From: Paraglaciecola sp. MB-3u-78
Lineage (GTDB): Bacteria > Pseudomonadota > Gammaproteobacteria > Enterobacterales > Alteromonadaceae
Reading direction: 5' to 3'
Length of the DNA stretch: 64,000 nucleotides
NCBI RefSeq assembly: GCF_002835935.1
Contig: NZ_PJCF01000004.1
Coordinates: forward strand, 248,001-312,000
Below are positions 1-8,510 of this stretch, piece by piece. A program made the position numbers and the translations under genes. The notes under the pieces were generated by a model. The model was not told where the DNA came from. It was given only the letters and a program-made list of their open reading frames with translations, and did not search any database. The first letter of the stretch is position 1. Every line of letters begins with the position of its first letter.

Positions 1-629
1 GCTAGCGTTGACTCGTGAATGGGGTTTCTGGCTAAGTGAGGGTAGGCGACATGGCCTTGGATACCTTTAACAAGTAAATCGCCGGTGAGTGAACCTCTGC
101 GTCCATTTTTGACGACATCACCCACTTCGTTCGTGCTTGATGGTTCGCCTACTAAACACCATGTGATTTTTTCGTTACGCGCCTCTAAGGTGTCAATAAC
201 TTTAGTGGTGCCATTAATAAAAGGTCCTTCTTCATCACTGGTGATTAAAAAGGCAATTGAGCCTTTATGTAATGGATTCGCTTTTACAAAATTTTCTGTG
301 GCCGCTAACATGGCGGCCAAACTGCCTTTCATATCCGCTGCACCACGACCATGTATATAGCCCTCTTTTTCGGTGGCTTCAAAGGGTGGGGTTTGCCAGT
401 TCTTTTCTGGGCCACAAGGCACTACGTCAGTATGTCCAGCAAAACAAAAAAGAGGTCCATCTGTGCCTTTGCGGGCCCAAATGTTTTTAGTGTCGGCAAA
501 GGTTAAGTCTTCAATTTCAAACCCTAATGGTTTAAGGATATTCGCCATCATGTCCTGACAGCCCGCATCTTCAGGGGTAACTGATTTTCTGTTGATCAAG
601 TCTTTAGTTAAATCAAGAGTGCGGCTCAT
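1..629 (-). CDS. dapE: Succinyl-diaminopimelate desuccinylase, 5' part only (DapE)
   Basis: Cytoplasmic zinc hydrolase of lysine and peptidoglycan-precursor synthesis; it converts N-succinyl-LL-diaminopimelate to LL-diaminopimelate and succinate. The reverse strand reads open from ATG at 629 to the window edge, giving about 209 of the roughly 375 residues usual in the family. The metal-binding and catalytic landmarks [23 protein letters not shown] and [12 protein letters not shown] are all present in order. The ATG overlaps the stop of the upstream ArsC-like gene by four bases (ATGA), so the two are probably translationally coupled. The same gene pair is adjacent in enterobacteria. The C-terminal catalytic part lies outside the window. 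Confidence 0.95.
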   Translation of the reverse strand, partial: MSRTLDLTKDLINRKSVTPEDAGCQDMMANILKPLGFEIEDLTFADTKNIWARKGTDGPLFCFAGHTDVVPCGPEKNWQTPPFEATEKEGYIHGRGAADMKGSLAAMLAATENFVKANPLHKGSIAFLITSDEEGPFINGTTKVIDTLEARNEKITWCLVGEPSSTNEVGDVVKNGRRGSLTGDLLVKGIQGHVAYPHLARNPIHESTL

Positions 630-970
630 GAGAAAACCTCTGCGAATTGTTCTGCTTTAAAACCAATGAAATACTCATCGTTATGGATCAGTATTGGGCG
701 CTTGATCATGGCTGGGTATTCAAGCATTAATGCTAAAGCTGACATTTTATCAACCCCTTGTTTTTGCTCTTCACTTAACTGTCGAAAAGTAGTGCCGCGT
801 TTATTTAACATTAGCTCCCAGCCCAAGGTTTGTTCCGTTTGTTCTAGCCATTTGGTATCCAAGCCATCTTGTCTATAATCGTGGAAAATATAGTCGATAT
901 TGTTTGCAGATAACCAAGCGCGTGCTTTTTTGATGGTGTCGCAGTTTTTAATGCCGTACAGGGTGGTCAT
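626..970 (-). CDS. yffB: ArsC/Spx-family small reductase-like protein (YffB type)
   Basis: A 114-residue thioredoxin-fold protein of the ArsC/Spx superfamily. The N-terminus reads [20 protein letters not shown], which holds the single active-site-like cysteine of YffB proteins. The region around residues 91-93 (KRPILI) matches the conserved Arg-Pro element of the fold. Length is normal. The physiological substrate of YffB proteins is not established; glutathione-dependent thiol chemistry is a family-level guess. It precedes dapE with a four-base ATGA overlap, an arrangement conserved in gammaproteobacteria, which supports the assignment. Confidence 0.85.
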   Translation of the reverse strand: MTTLYGIKNCDTIKKARAWLSANNIDYIFHDYRQDGLDTKWLEQTEQTLGWELMLNKRGTTFRQLSEEQKQGVDKMSALALMLEYPAMIKRPILIHNDEYFIGFKAEQFAEVFS

Positions 971-1237
971 GGTGTCCTATTGAGTTCATCTTAAGGGTAA
1001 TGTACAGACTATAACGATAAAGAGTGGCGCAGGTAAAGGTCGATAACGATGCTTTTAGTTTGTTCTTATTCTTAAATTATATGTAAATCGTCATTATTTT
1101 ATCTTCGCCAGCGATAACGTGAAAATAGTGCGCTTGTAGGCCTTTATTTTGTCGCTGTTGAGCAAGGTAATGGGACATAAAATGCTGTGGAGATGTCTTT
1201 TCATCTTAACCAGCGAAAATTCGGCAAGTAGCTGTCT

Positions 1238-1582
1238 TTATTCAAAATTTTCACCTTGCTTGACTACTCGCTTAAATCCTTCCCCCATCATAAGGTGAGA
1301 ATCAATCCCTAGCTGTATTTGTAGCTGTAAGCCATTTTGCGCCTTTATTCTTAATTGATTAGCCAGTTCTGGGAATTGCAGCATAGTACCAGCGAACGGT
1401 GCTAATAATTGGTAACCAGAAGGTTTAATGGCAATGCCTTCCCCAAAAAGTCGTTCAGTAAAAAGTGCATGGGGTACTTCATCCAGTGCCAGCACTGTGC
1501 CCGATAGCGGGCTATAAATATCGATAGATTTTTTATGAGACGGCAGTGAACTGGCCTCTACAAGGCGACTAAACAACCCCAT
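1238..1582 (-). CDS. Shortened EIIA-Glc-like protein lacking both active-site histidines
   Basis: The 114 residues resemble the N-terminal two thirds of the glucose PTS protein EIIA (Crr, about 169 residues). Shared elements are SPLSGTVLALDEVPHALFTE, GEGIAIKPSGYQLLAPFAGT and LGIDSHLMMGEGFKRV. Aligned by eye to E. coli Crr, the helper histidine 75 is Asn and the phosphorylated histidine 90 is Gln (LGID preceded by Gln instead of His-Phe). It ends at a clean TAA after GEGFKRVVKQGENFE, so about 50 C-terminal residues of the beta-sandwich are missing. It therefore should not carry phosphate; a regulatory or decaying role are both possible. No PTS partner genes are nearby. Start ATG at 1582 follows a weak AGG. 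Confidence 0.7.
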   Translation of the reverse strand: MGLFSRLVEASSLPSHKKSIDIYSPLSGTVLALDEVPHALFTERLFGEGIAIKPSGYQLLAPFAGTMLQFPELANQLRIKAQNGLQLQIQLGIDSHLMMGEGFKRVVKQGENFE

Positions 1583-1934
1583 GATAAACCTTATTCGTGA
1601 ATCGGGATGATAGGGGATGTTTGTGTTTATTCTGTGAATTAATCTTTAGCATAAGACAATATCGAATTTCATTTTTTGGGTATGATAGCAAAACAGTCGT
1701 CCTTAATGATGTCAATTTGGGTTTATCCACTGTTCCTGTGGATAAGTCTGTTGAGTACTGTTTATATGTCGGTTAATAAACTGATATATATAGAGAAATT
1801 CCTGTTGGTTGTAAATCACTCGATAGCTAAAAGCTTGATTGAAATTGCAGCATTTTGGGGGGGTATTATAAATAATACACATTTGGGTATATTAGCTTGT
1901 TTAGATTTAATTGTGCCGAATGCAAAAAGAATGA
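1583..1934. other. Gap with no convincing gene
   Basis: A 352-base AT-rich stretch between the EIIA-like gene and the decayed glyoxalase-fold gene. A 91-codon reading frame from a TTG at 1676 exists, but it has no ribosome site, no recognisable family and a hydrophobic, low-information translation. I do not treat it as a gene. It may include the eroded 5' part of the neighbouring pseudogene. Confidence 0.5.
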
Positions 1935-2128
1935 ATCAAGACTTACCTTAAGTATATTAAGGTATCTGATTTAGATGCATCTATGACACAAGTTGTTAAA
2001 CTTGGCGGCAGTTATTTAACGGCCATAAAAAACTCAGTGATAGCAGTTATGACTCCGTTATAAAGGAACCGTCTGGCGCAGTATGTGCCATCTATGCTGA
2101 GTTTAAAAGATATCTAGCGTTTGAGTAA
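1935..2128 (+). pseudogene. Remnant of a VOC (glyoxalase/bleomycin-resistance fold) protein
   Basis: Two frames together give the C-terminal half of a VOC-family domain. The first reads KYIKVSDLDASMTQVVKLGG (residue-level match to the usual VDDIDAALARVEALGG pattern). After a one-base frameshift near 2036-2040 the second reads SYDSVIKEPSGAVCAIYAEF, the usual DPSGAVCALYQ ending, and stops with TAA at 2126-2128. No start codon, RBS or N-terminal half is visible, so this is a broken gene. It lies 10 bases before the patatin gene start and may supply part of its leader. Confidence 0.6.
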
Positions 2129-2138
2129 AAGGAATAGT

Positions 2139-3206
2139 ATGCAGGTTTTGGATATTTATGCTGGGAAAAATGCTCTGGCACGTATTAAACAAGATGGCTT
2201 TAGTGCTGATTTATTTGATTATATGTTGGGCGCATCCGGTGGGCCTAAGTGGTTTGTGTTAGCGGGACTTGACCGTTATATTTTTCCAGAATTTTTTGCT
2301 GGGAGAACCAGACCTTTAAATATTATTGGTTCGTCAGCGGGGGCGTTTCGATTTGCCTGTTTCGCTCAAAACGACCCCTTGTCTGCGATTAATCGCTTAG
2401 CCGAGCGTTATTCTCAGACTGTTTACTCTGATAAACCGAGCGCTAAAGAAATCACGACAAAAGGCACGGCGCTGCTAAATTACGTGCTTGGTGAAAATGG
2501 CTGCGAAGAAATTATCAATAACCCAATCATAAAAGCACATTTTATTGTGGCAAAGTGTAAGGGGCTAACTCAGTTCGAAGCAAAGCCATTACAAATGACG
2601 GGGTTAATTGCCAGCGCTAGTGCTAACGCACTAAAGCGGAAATGGTTAGAAAAATTTTACCAACGTTATGTGTTTTCGTCGCCTAATTCTGATTTAAATG
2701 TCAATGATCCGAATAACATGGCCACATATTCTATTCCTCTTACCCCTAAAAACTTACCTCAGGCCTTGATGGCGTCAGGCTCTATTCCTATTGTAATTGA
2801 AGGTGTAAAAATCATTGATGGCGCACCATCTGGCATGTATAGAGACGGTGGCATTATTGACTATCACTTTGATTTAACCTTTGGACCGCAAAAAGGCTTA
2901 GTGCTTTATCCGCACTTTTACTCAAAACCTATACCTGGCTGGTTCGATAAGTCGCTTAGAAAGCGGCTACCCCATGCTAACAGTTACGATGATGTGGTAA
3001 TGTTGGTGCCTTCTGATGAGTTTGTCGCGAGCTTACCTTACGCCAAAATTCCCGACAGAAAAGACTTTGAAGTCATGCCCTCAGCCCAACGTATTGAATA
3101 TTGGCAAACCGTTATTGCACAAAGTGATATTTTAGGGCAGGCGTTTAAGGATATGTGTGACAATCAAAAAATCGCCGAATATATTAAGCCTATTGAGTTT
3201 GGGTGA
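2139..3206 (+). CDS. Patatin-like phospholipase
   Basis: A 355-residue serine lipase/acyl hydrolase of the patatin family, probably cytoplasmic as no signal peptide is seen. Visible landmarks are the glycine-rich oxyanion element GASGGPKWF near residue 34, the nucleophile elbow IIGSSAGAF (Ser about residue 65) and the catalytic DGG (YRDGGIIDYHF, Asp about 236). Together they give the Ser-Asp dyad of the family. I chose ATG at 2139, which follows GGAATAGT, over an in-frame TTG at 2121. The gene stands alone, with the decayed VOC gene upstream and the GGDEF gene convergent downstream. Lipid substrate is not predictable from sequence. Confidence 0.85.
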   Translation: MQVLDIYAGKNALARIKQDGFSADLFDYMLGASGGPKWFVLAGLDRYIFPEFFAGRTRPLNIIGSSAGAFRFACFAQNDPLSAINRLAERYSQTVYSDKPSAKEITTKGTALLNYVLGENGCEEIINNPIIKAHFIVAKCKGLTQFEAKPLQMTGLIASASANALKRKWLEKFYQRYVFSSPNSDLNVNDPNNMATYSIPLTPKNLPQALMASGSIPIVIEGVKIIDGAPSGMYRDGGIIDYHFDLTFGPQKGLVLYPHFYSKPIPGWFDKSLRKRLPHANSYDDVVMLVPSDEFVASLPYAKIPDRKDFEVMPSAQRIEYWQTVIAQSDILGQAFKDMCDNQKIAEYIKPIEFG

Positions 3207-3303
3207 GATATAAGGAGTGAGGTCAGTGATCTGGGCGGCCATCAGTAGTCATACCCATTAAACTGAGTTTAGGTTAATGACCATCCCATGAGATTAAACA
3301 CGT

Positions 3304-4977
3304 TTATTTATTTAATACATCCACACAAATTTGGCTTCTACCTGCATCTTTAGCTTGGTATAAAGCTGCATCGGCGGAGGATATAAGCTCACTGAGTTTC
3401 TCGTGATCAGTTGAACTAGCTAAACCTGCACTAAAGCTACAATTAAAGGACTGTTTATCGACAGTATAGTTGATGTGTAAAAAGGCGGTTAAAATGTTAT
3501 TCATCTTACTTTCGATGACCCTAGGGGTTGCGTTACTAAACACCACCATAAATTCTTCTCCGCCATAGCGGCCAACATAATCAGTGTCGCGCACCGATTG
3601 GAGTAATAATTGTCCTAAAGAAACCAGCACCTTATCCCCACCCAAATGACCATATTTATCATTCACTCCTTTGAAATGATCTAAATCAATCATCACGACC
3701 ACAGCCGGTTTCTCTTGGCGCTTAGAAAGTCTCAGAGAATGAGCTGCGGCATCCATGATTTGTCCGTGGTTAAGTACACCTGTTAAGCTATCCCTAGATG
3801 CAAGGTAGCGGATTTCCTGTCCTCTTTGAATACGACTGTCAACCTGTTGCACGATAATGTTAGGTGGGGTGCTTTTGGAGATGACATCATCAGCACCACA
3901 CTCCAAGACTTCAAGTTTGGTTTTGATGTTATCGTCAGACGTCAGGAAGATAATTGGCACATAATCGTATTTAGCTTGTTGACGTAGTAACCGAGCTACT
4001 TCCAGACCACTGATGTTTGGCATGTGCATATCTAACAAAAATACATCGGGATGGAAAGATTCTAATTCTGTCATAATGGCATCGGCTTTACTTATTGCCA
4101 GTACCTCAACGTGTTCGTCCTCTAGTAATGTTTTATAAAAACTGCCCACTAAGGCTTGGTCATCTAACAGTAAAATTCTATAGGGTCTGATTAAATCTAT
4201 TTTGAAATTTTTACGAATTTTGGAGACTAATGTAGTGATATTAACTGGTTTTAAAAGATATTCATTTACTTTTGATCTCACTGCCGAAAGTCTATTTTCA
4301 AAGGAACTCGAGGAAGATAAAATAAATACGTCAGTATCGAATGTTCTCAGTTTGACAGCAAAGGCAAACATTTTTTCAGAGGGGTTAGTTGAGTTATCAG
4401 TATCAATCAACACTAAATTGTAGGTGTTTTTTTGTAACACTTTTTCGAGCTGTTCGATTGAATTGAACTGGTTGATTGTAAACCCAAATCCAGCAAGAAG
4501 TTTAGCGTTAACAGCTGATGTGTTTTCATTGTCATCAATTAATGCAATCTTAATATCACGATAAGACTGTGGGGTGATTTCTTCTTTGTTTTTTTGTGGA
4601 TCCCGTAATTCACCTAAAAGAGAAGCGGCTTCTTGTAATACCAGCAAAGAATTAGGGGTGTTTCTTGATGCTTCATTCATCGAATTCATATGACGATCAA
4701 TAAAGGGAATAACAGTTTTTAAACTGTTGATTTGTTCTTCGCAAGGAGCAATTTTTTCTTCAATGATACCGAGCCTATTACTCAGTGTTAAAAAATTAAG
4801 TGCACCACTAGAGCCTTTGAGGCTGTGTACTTCAAACCTAAATTTTTTAACTGCTTCCAGTGATTGAGACGTTCTAGCGTTTGACCATAATTTAGTCAGA
4901 ACGGCAAGTTTGTCATTAAACTCAGCAATAAAGGTGATACGAAACTCTGCTATTTTCTGTTCTAACTTAGAACTCAT
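3304..4977 (-). CDS. Hpt-REC-REC-GGDEF diguanylate cyclase
   Basis: A 557-residue cytoplasmic signalling protein. Domains in order: Hpt (about 10-110, with HSLKGSSG and phospho-accepting His51); a first receiver (about 142-258, acceptor Asp192 in LIDTDNS); a second receiver (about 266-385, LLDD, acceptor Asp316 in LLDMHMPN); and a GGDEF domain (about 392-557). The active-site loop is GGEEF at 472-476, a catalytically competent variant. An RDTD product-inhibition site lies five residues before it. It should make cyclic di-GMP in response to a phosphorelay. Carrying its own Hpt suggests it can take phosphate from, or pass it to, a hybrid kinase encoded elsewhere; no kinase is adjacent. The start ATG at 4977 has a weak upstream site. 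Confidence 0.93.
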   Translation of the reverse strand: MSSKLEQKIAEFRITFIAEFNDKLAVLTKLWSNARTSQSLEAVKKFRFEVHSLKGSSGALNFLTLSNRLGIIEEKIAPCEEQINSLKTVIPFIDRHMNSMNEASRNTPNSLLVLQEAASLLGELRDPQKNKEEITPQSYRDIKIALIDDNENTSAVNAKLLAGFGFTINQFNSIEQLEKVLQKNTYNLVLIDTDNSTNPSEKMFAFAVKLRTFDTDVFILSSSSSFENRLSAVRSKVNEYLLKPVNITTLVSKIRKNFKIDLIRPYRILLLDDQALVGSFYKTLLEDEHVEVLAISKADAIMTELESFHPDVFLLDMHMPNISGLEVARLLRQQAKYDYVPIIFLTSDDNIKTKLEVLECGADDVISKSTPPNIIVQQVDSRIQRGQEIRYLASRDSLTGVLNHGQIMDAAAHSLRLSKRQEKPAVVVMIDLDHFKGVNDKYGHLGGDKVLVSLGQLLLQSVRDTDYVGRYGGEEFMVVFSNATPRVIESKMNNILTAFLHINYTVDKQSFNCSFSAGLASSTDHEKLSELISSADAALYQAKDAGRSQICVDVLNK

Positions 4978-5215
4978 TAAGACCCTTCCAATTTAAGCGA
5001 CAACACTATTAACGTTGTTCCCAATAACTGTTTATAACTTACTGATTGATAATGTATATGTACAGAACATTATCAATGTTTACAAGTTTAAGTGGTGATT
5101 GTTAAAGAGTAACGGAAATCCATATAATAGTTCAATCCCAAATATTGAATTTGCACCATTATAATTAGATGTCAATCAAATATGGTCGATGTTATTTACC
5201 CTGTGAATCGACTGT

Positions 5216-5229
5216 TTGATGCAGATCAA
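5216..5229 (+). promoter_or_regulatory. FNR box upstream of usp-glgC
   Basis: Perfect match to the FNR operator TTGAT-N4-ATCAA (TTGATGCAGATCAA). A TTTAAT hexamer at 5251-5256 sits where the -10 element of a class II FNR promoter (site at -41.5) would fall. The rest of the 343-base gap before the usp gene shows nothing else I can name. Confidence 0.85.
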
Positions 5230-5320
5230 TGTCCCCTAATTTCTTTGAGTTTTAATCAACTAATGATGTTAAACATATTCTTAAAGAAAGTTAGAATTTC
5301 ATTTAATAGGTGAATTAAAT

Positions 5321-5743
5321 ATGGATAGTTATCAAAATATTTTAGTCGCACTGGATCTTTATTCTGATTACAAACCTGTGTTAGAACGAGCACTGAATAT
5401 TGCTCAAAGTCCGTCGCAAATTAGTCTTGTTTATGTCACTTTCCCGCAGGTTTATTTTGAATCATACGGGGTTGGGGTAGGTACGGATTATGTGAATGAT
5501 AATCAAGAAAGTGCAAAAGCAACACTATCAGAATTGGCTAAAACACATCACATCCCAGACGCTCAAGTATATGTACCTATTGGCTCAGCAGTGAATGAAA
5601 TTCATGTGTTGTCTGAAAGTATTAAGGCTGATTTGATTGTTATGGGTACTCATGGTCAAAGTGGTTTGAAGTTATTACTAGGCTCTACTGCCAATGGTGT
5701 ATTGCATGGAGTGAAGTGTGATGTGTTGGCAATCAGAATTTAA
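5321..5743 (+). CDS. Universal stress protein, single domain
   Basis: A 140-residue UspA-family cytoplasmic protein. It starts MDSYQNILVALDLYSD and carries the ATP-binding signature G-2x-G-9x-G-S as GTHGQSGLKLLLGSTANG at about 108-125, so it probably belongs to the ATP-binding UspFG-like class. A perfect FNR box lies about 90 bases upstream. glgC follows after 53 bases on the same strand without an obvious terminator, so the two may be cotranscribed. USPs help survival in stasis and low oxygen; the exact role here is inferred from the box and the neighbours. Confidence 0.92.
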   Translation: MDSYQNILVALDLYSDYKPVLERALNIAQSPSQISLVYVTFPQVYFESYGVGVGTDYVNDNQESAKATLSELAKTHHIPDAQVYVPIGSAVNEIHVLSESIKADLIVMGTHGQSGLKLLLGSTANGVLHGVKCDVLAIRI

Positions 5744-5796
5744 TCAGCAATTATCAGCCATCCTAATATCAGCCATATTTATATCAGGTAAACATT

Positions 5797-7059
5797 ATGA
5801 TCTCCTCCAACTCACGTTACGTTAGTCAAATCACACGAGATACCTTAGCCTTGATCCTTGCAGGAGGTAAAGGCAGTCGTTTGTGTGAGTTAACCCAATA
5901 TCAGGCTAAACCTGCGATTCATTTTGGTGGAAAATTCAGAGTGATAGACTTCCCCTTGTCGAATTGTATTAATTCAGGGATAAGACAGATTGGGGTCATG
6001 ACCCAATACAAAGCCTATTCATTAATACGTCATTTGTCTCGAGGGTGGGGGCATTTAAATCGAGAGTTAGGTGAATACGTTGAACTGTTACCTGCGTCAC
6101 AGCAATATTCTCCCAGTTGGTATGAAGGTACGGCGGATGCGCTGTATCAAAACATTGAGTTTATTCGTGAACATGTACCTAAGTATGTGGTGGTGCTGGC
6201 AGGTGATCATATCTATAAAATGGATTATGGCGACATGTTAGTCCAACATGTCGAAAGTGGTGCAGATATGACGATATCTTGTATCGAGATGCCAGTTAAA
6301 GATGCGGCAGGTGCCTTCGGTGTGATGTGTGTGGATGAACACAATCGGATCACTGATTTTTGTGAAAAACCCGATAAACCTTGTCCCCTCAAAGACAAAC
6401 CTGATTACACATTGGTATCCATGGGCAATTATGTGTTCAATACAGAATTTCTCATTCAGCAACTGATAGCGGATGCTAAAAACCCAGACTCGCAGCATGA
6501 TTTTGGAAGAGATATTATTCCTGCTGCAATTAATACTAATCATGTGATGGCGTTTATGTTCCTTTCGGATGATGAACAATCTGCTCCGTATTGGCGTGAT
6601 GTGGGAACCTTAGATGCATTTTGGCAGGCCAATATGGATCTTGTTGCTATCACCCCAGAATTAAATATCTATGATCAAGACTGGCCCATTTGGACGCATC
6701 TGAAACAATCACCTCCAGCCAAATTTGTTTTTAATGATGATGGCCATCGTGGCTATGCTGTGGACTCGATTGTGTCAGGTGGTTGTATTGTTTCTGGTGC
6801 CGAAATTAGTCAATCATTGTTGTTTTCAGATGTGCATGTTCACTCATATAGTAAAATTGAACAGTCGGTGATCCTGCCTCAAGTTGATATTGCTCAGCAT
6901 GTTAAAATTAAGCGCGCAATTATTGATACTGGCTGCCGAATACCTGAAGGAATGAGCATTGGGATCAACAAAGAACATGACATTGCACGGGGATTTCGTA
7001 TCAGCCAAAATGACATAGTATTAGTGACTAAAGACATGATAAACCAAGGAGATAACTAA
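5797..7059 (+). CDS. glgC: Glucose-1-phosphate adenylyltransferase
   Basis: A 420-residue ADP-glucose pyrophosphorylase, the committed step of bacterial glycogen synthesis (glucose-1-phosphate + ATP to ADP-glucose + PPi). Landmarks: nucleotide-binding [18 protein letters not shown] with the following [21 protein letters not shown], the substrate-binding FCEKP, and YWRDVGT. The C-terminal third has the isoleucine-patch left-handed beta-helix typical of GlgC. Length is normal. No glgA, glgB or glgP is nearby. It follows a usp gene that has a perfect FNR box, suggesting glycogen storage is linked to low oxygen; that link is inference. Confidence 0.96.
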   Translation: MISSNSRYVSQITRDTLALILAGGKGSRLCELTQYQAKPAIHFGGKFRVIDFPLSNCINSGIRQIGVMTQYKAYSLIRHLSRGWGHLNRELGEYVELLPASQQYSPSWYEGTADALYQNIEFIREHVPKYVVVLAGDHIYKMDYGDMLVQHVESGADMTISCIEMPVKDAAGAFGVMCVDEHNRITDFCEKPDKPCPLKDKPDYTLVSMGNYVFNTEFLIQQLIADAKNPDSQHDFGRDIIPAAINTNHVMAFMFLSDDEQSAPYWRDVGTLDAFWQANMDLVAITPELNIYDQDWPIWTHLKQSPPAKFVFNDDGHRGYAVDSIVSGGCIVSGAEISQSLLFSDVHVHSYSKIEQSVILPQVDIAQHVKIKRAIIDTGCRIPEGMSIGINKEHDIARGFRISQNDIVLVTKDMINQGDN

Positions 7060-7231
7060 CAAGGTTGTTCAGACAGTAATATGTAACTTAGGATCCCTGC
7101 CTAGGGGCCTGAGTATCGTCCAAAGTTCTTTTTCTTAAAAACGTTCCCTATTCGTTTCCTAAGTACTTTCCGAAGTAAATTACGCAGAATAACGAATACC
7201 CCAGCGCCCAGCTAATCTTTATTATTTAATC

Positions 7232-7245
7232 TTGATCTATATCAA
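7232..7245 (+). promoter_or_regulatory. FNR box upstream of the fnr-like gene
   Basis: TTGATCTATATCAA is a perfect FNR consensus. It ends 38 bases before the start codon of the FNR-like regulator, consistent with autoregulation as in E. coli fnr. A TATCTT at 7265-7270 is a possible -10. The 224-base gap after glgC contains no other clear element. Confidence 0.85.
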
Positions 7246-7283
7246 TGGCAGTTAGCCTTTGACTTATCTTCTAGGATTGACAA

Positions 7284-8054
7284 ATGTCTATACATACAAA
7301 ACCGCAGCCTTCACTTTGCCAACATTGCACCATGTCTGACATGCGTTTTTGTCAAGTTAACAAAAGTAAAGTAGAGCCAAAAGTAAAATATCATAAGGTA
7401 TACAATAAGTCGGACGTATTATTTGGATCTGGCCAGATATTTGATGCTATTTATATCTTGCGTAGTGGTTCAGCAAAATCTTCCGTTTTAGCTAATAGTG
7501 GTCATGAGCAAATTAGTAGATTTCACTATCCAAGTGATTTGATTGGTCTGGATGGTTTTGACAATGGATCCCATGCACAATCGATAAAGTTCTTGGAAAC
7601 CAGCAGTGTGTGTCGTATTGGCTTAGGAGAGTTGGATAAGGCCATGGTGAATTCAGCAAGCATCAGATACAAATTGTTGCAAGGCATGAGTCATGCACTG
7701 AATGATGAAGATAAATTTTTACTTAGTTTAAATAACATGAATTCTGCTGAGCGCCTTAGCTCATTTTTATTGGACTTGTCTTCACAATTTGAAAACAGAG
7801 GGTTATCTGGCAATGTGTTTGACTTGAGTATGACTAGAGTGGATATTGCCAATTATTTAGGCATGGCGATTGAAACTGTTAGTCGGTTACTCACTCAGTT
7901 ACAAAATGAAGATATTATTGAGGTGGAAAAACGCCGCGTCAAGATTTTGAACTTTAGAAAACTAAATCAATGTCTATTACATGAACGTGAACCTCATATT
8001 TTACTTACAGCCAAAACTCGTCAACTCAACAACATTCAAGCTCGGGTTGCTTAA
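7284..8054 (+). CDS. fnr: FNR-like CRP-family oxygen-sensing transcription regulator
   Basis: A 256-residue CRP/FNR regulator. The N-terminus has Cys12, Cys15 and Cys23 (CQHCTMSDMRFC), and Cys110 lies in LETSSVC at the position of E. coli FNR Cys122. These four are the ligands expected for an oxygen-sensitive [4Fe-4S] cluster, though the second spacer is 7 residues rather than 5. A cyclic-nucleotide-like beta-roll precedes the HTH, whose recognition helix reads IETVSRLL with the FNR-type Glu197, Ser200 and Arg201. That predicts TTGAT-N4-ATCAA binding, and six such boxes surround the gene. A RBS (AGGA) lies 7 bases before ATG 7284. It is the likely master of the 5-13 kb block; a second paralogue elsewhere in the genome cannot be excluded. 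Confidence 0.92.
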   Translation: MSIHTKPQPSLCQHCTMSDMRFCQVNKSKVEPKVKYHKVYNKSDVLFGSGQIFDAIYILRSGSAKSSVLANSGHEQISRFHYPSDLIGLDGFDNGSHAQSIKFLETSSVCRIGLGELDKAMVNSASIRYKLLQGMSHALNDEDKFLLSLNNMNSAERLSSFLLDLSSQFENRGLSGNVFDLSMTRVDIANYLGMAIETVSRLLTQLQNEDIIEVEKRRVKILNFRKLNQCLLHEREPHILLTAKTRQLNNIQARVA

Positions 8055-8070
8055 ATTTTTTGCGACACAG

Positions 8071-8433
8071 TTAAATAGGTGGGTTTTGTTCTTTCTCAAA
8101 CTCATTCAGGGCTTCCAAAGCTTCACAGCCATAGACCATGGATGGTCCGCCACCCATTAAGATTGCTACGCCTATTGCTTCCACTGTCTCTTGCCTGCTC
8201 GCGCCTGCGTTTAATGCATCATGCACATGAAAAGCAATACATCCGTCACAATGCACTGCTATGGCAATACCCAGAGCGAGCAATTTTTTTGATTTTGTAT
8301 CCAGAGCACCTTTTGAAACTGCCGAAGAATGTAATGCTCCAAAGCCTGCCATCACCTCTGGTATTTCTGATATTAGTTTTGCACTGAGCTCTTTTAGTTG
8401 TTCATATCGTTGAACATGGCTGGTAGTTGTCAT
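8071..8433 (-). CDS. AhpD-like carboxymuconolactone decarboxylase-family protein
   Basis: A 120-residue all-helical protein of the CMD/AhpD family. The sequence AVHCDGCIAFHVHDAL carries the paired cysteines and distal histidine (CxxC-x3-H) of AhpD-type alkylhydroperoxidases. That suggests thiol-dependent peroxide or quinone-related redox chemistry rather than aromatic decarboxylation. ATG at 8433 is chosen because GGAG lies 7 bases upstream; an in-frame TTG at 8445 overlaps that site and is less likely. A perfect FNR box lies about 50 bases upstream. It converges on the fnr-like gene with a 16-base gap. Confidence 0.87.
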   Translation of the reverse strand: MTTTSHVQRYEQLKELSAKLISEIPEVMAGFGALHSSAVSKGALDTKSKKLLALGIAIAVHCDGCIAFHVHDALNAGASRQETVEAIGVAILMGGGPSMVYGCEALEALNEFEKEQNPPI

Positions 8434-8483
8434 AGCTGTCTCCAATAGGTTGCAGTGAAGTGCTGTTTACCGGCTCGTTGATA

Positions 8484-8497
8484 TTGATGTTGATCAA
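8484..8497 (-). promoter_or_regulatory. FNR box upstream of the AhpD-like gene
   Basis: TTGATGTTGATCAA is a perfect consensus FNR site, lying between the 3' end of ldhA and the 5' end of the AhpD-like gene. It is 51 bases from the AhpD-like start codon. No good -10 is visible at the class II distance, so the mode of action is unclear. The gap could also contain ldhA transcript end signals, but no hairpin is evident. Confidence 0.8.
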
Positions 8498-8510
8498 TTA
8501 ATTTTAAATT

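Noticed and set aside
1676-1951. 91-codon frame upstream of the VOC remnant
   Set aside because: Starts with TTG, has no ribosome site, hydrophobic low-complexity translation and no recognisable family.
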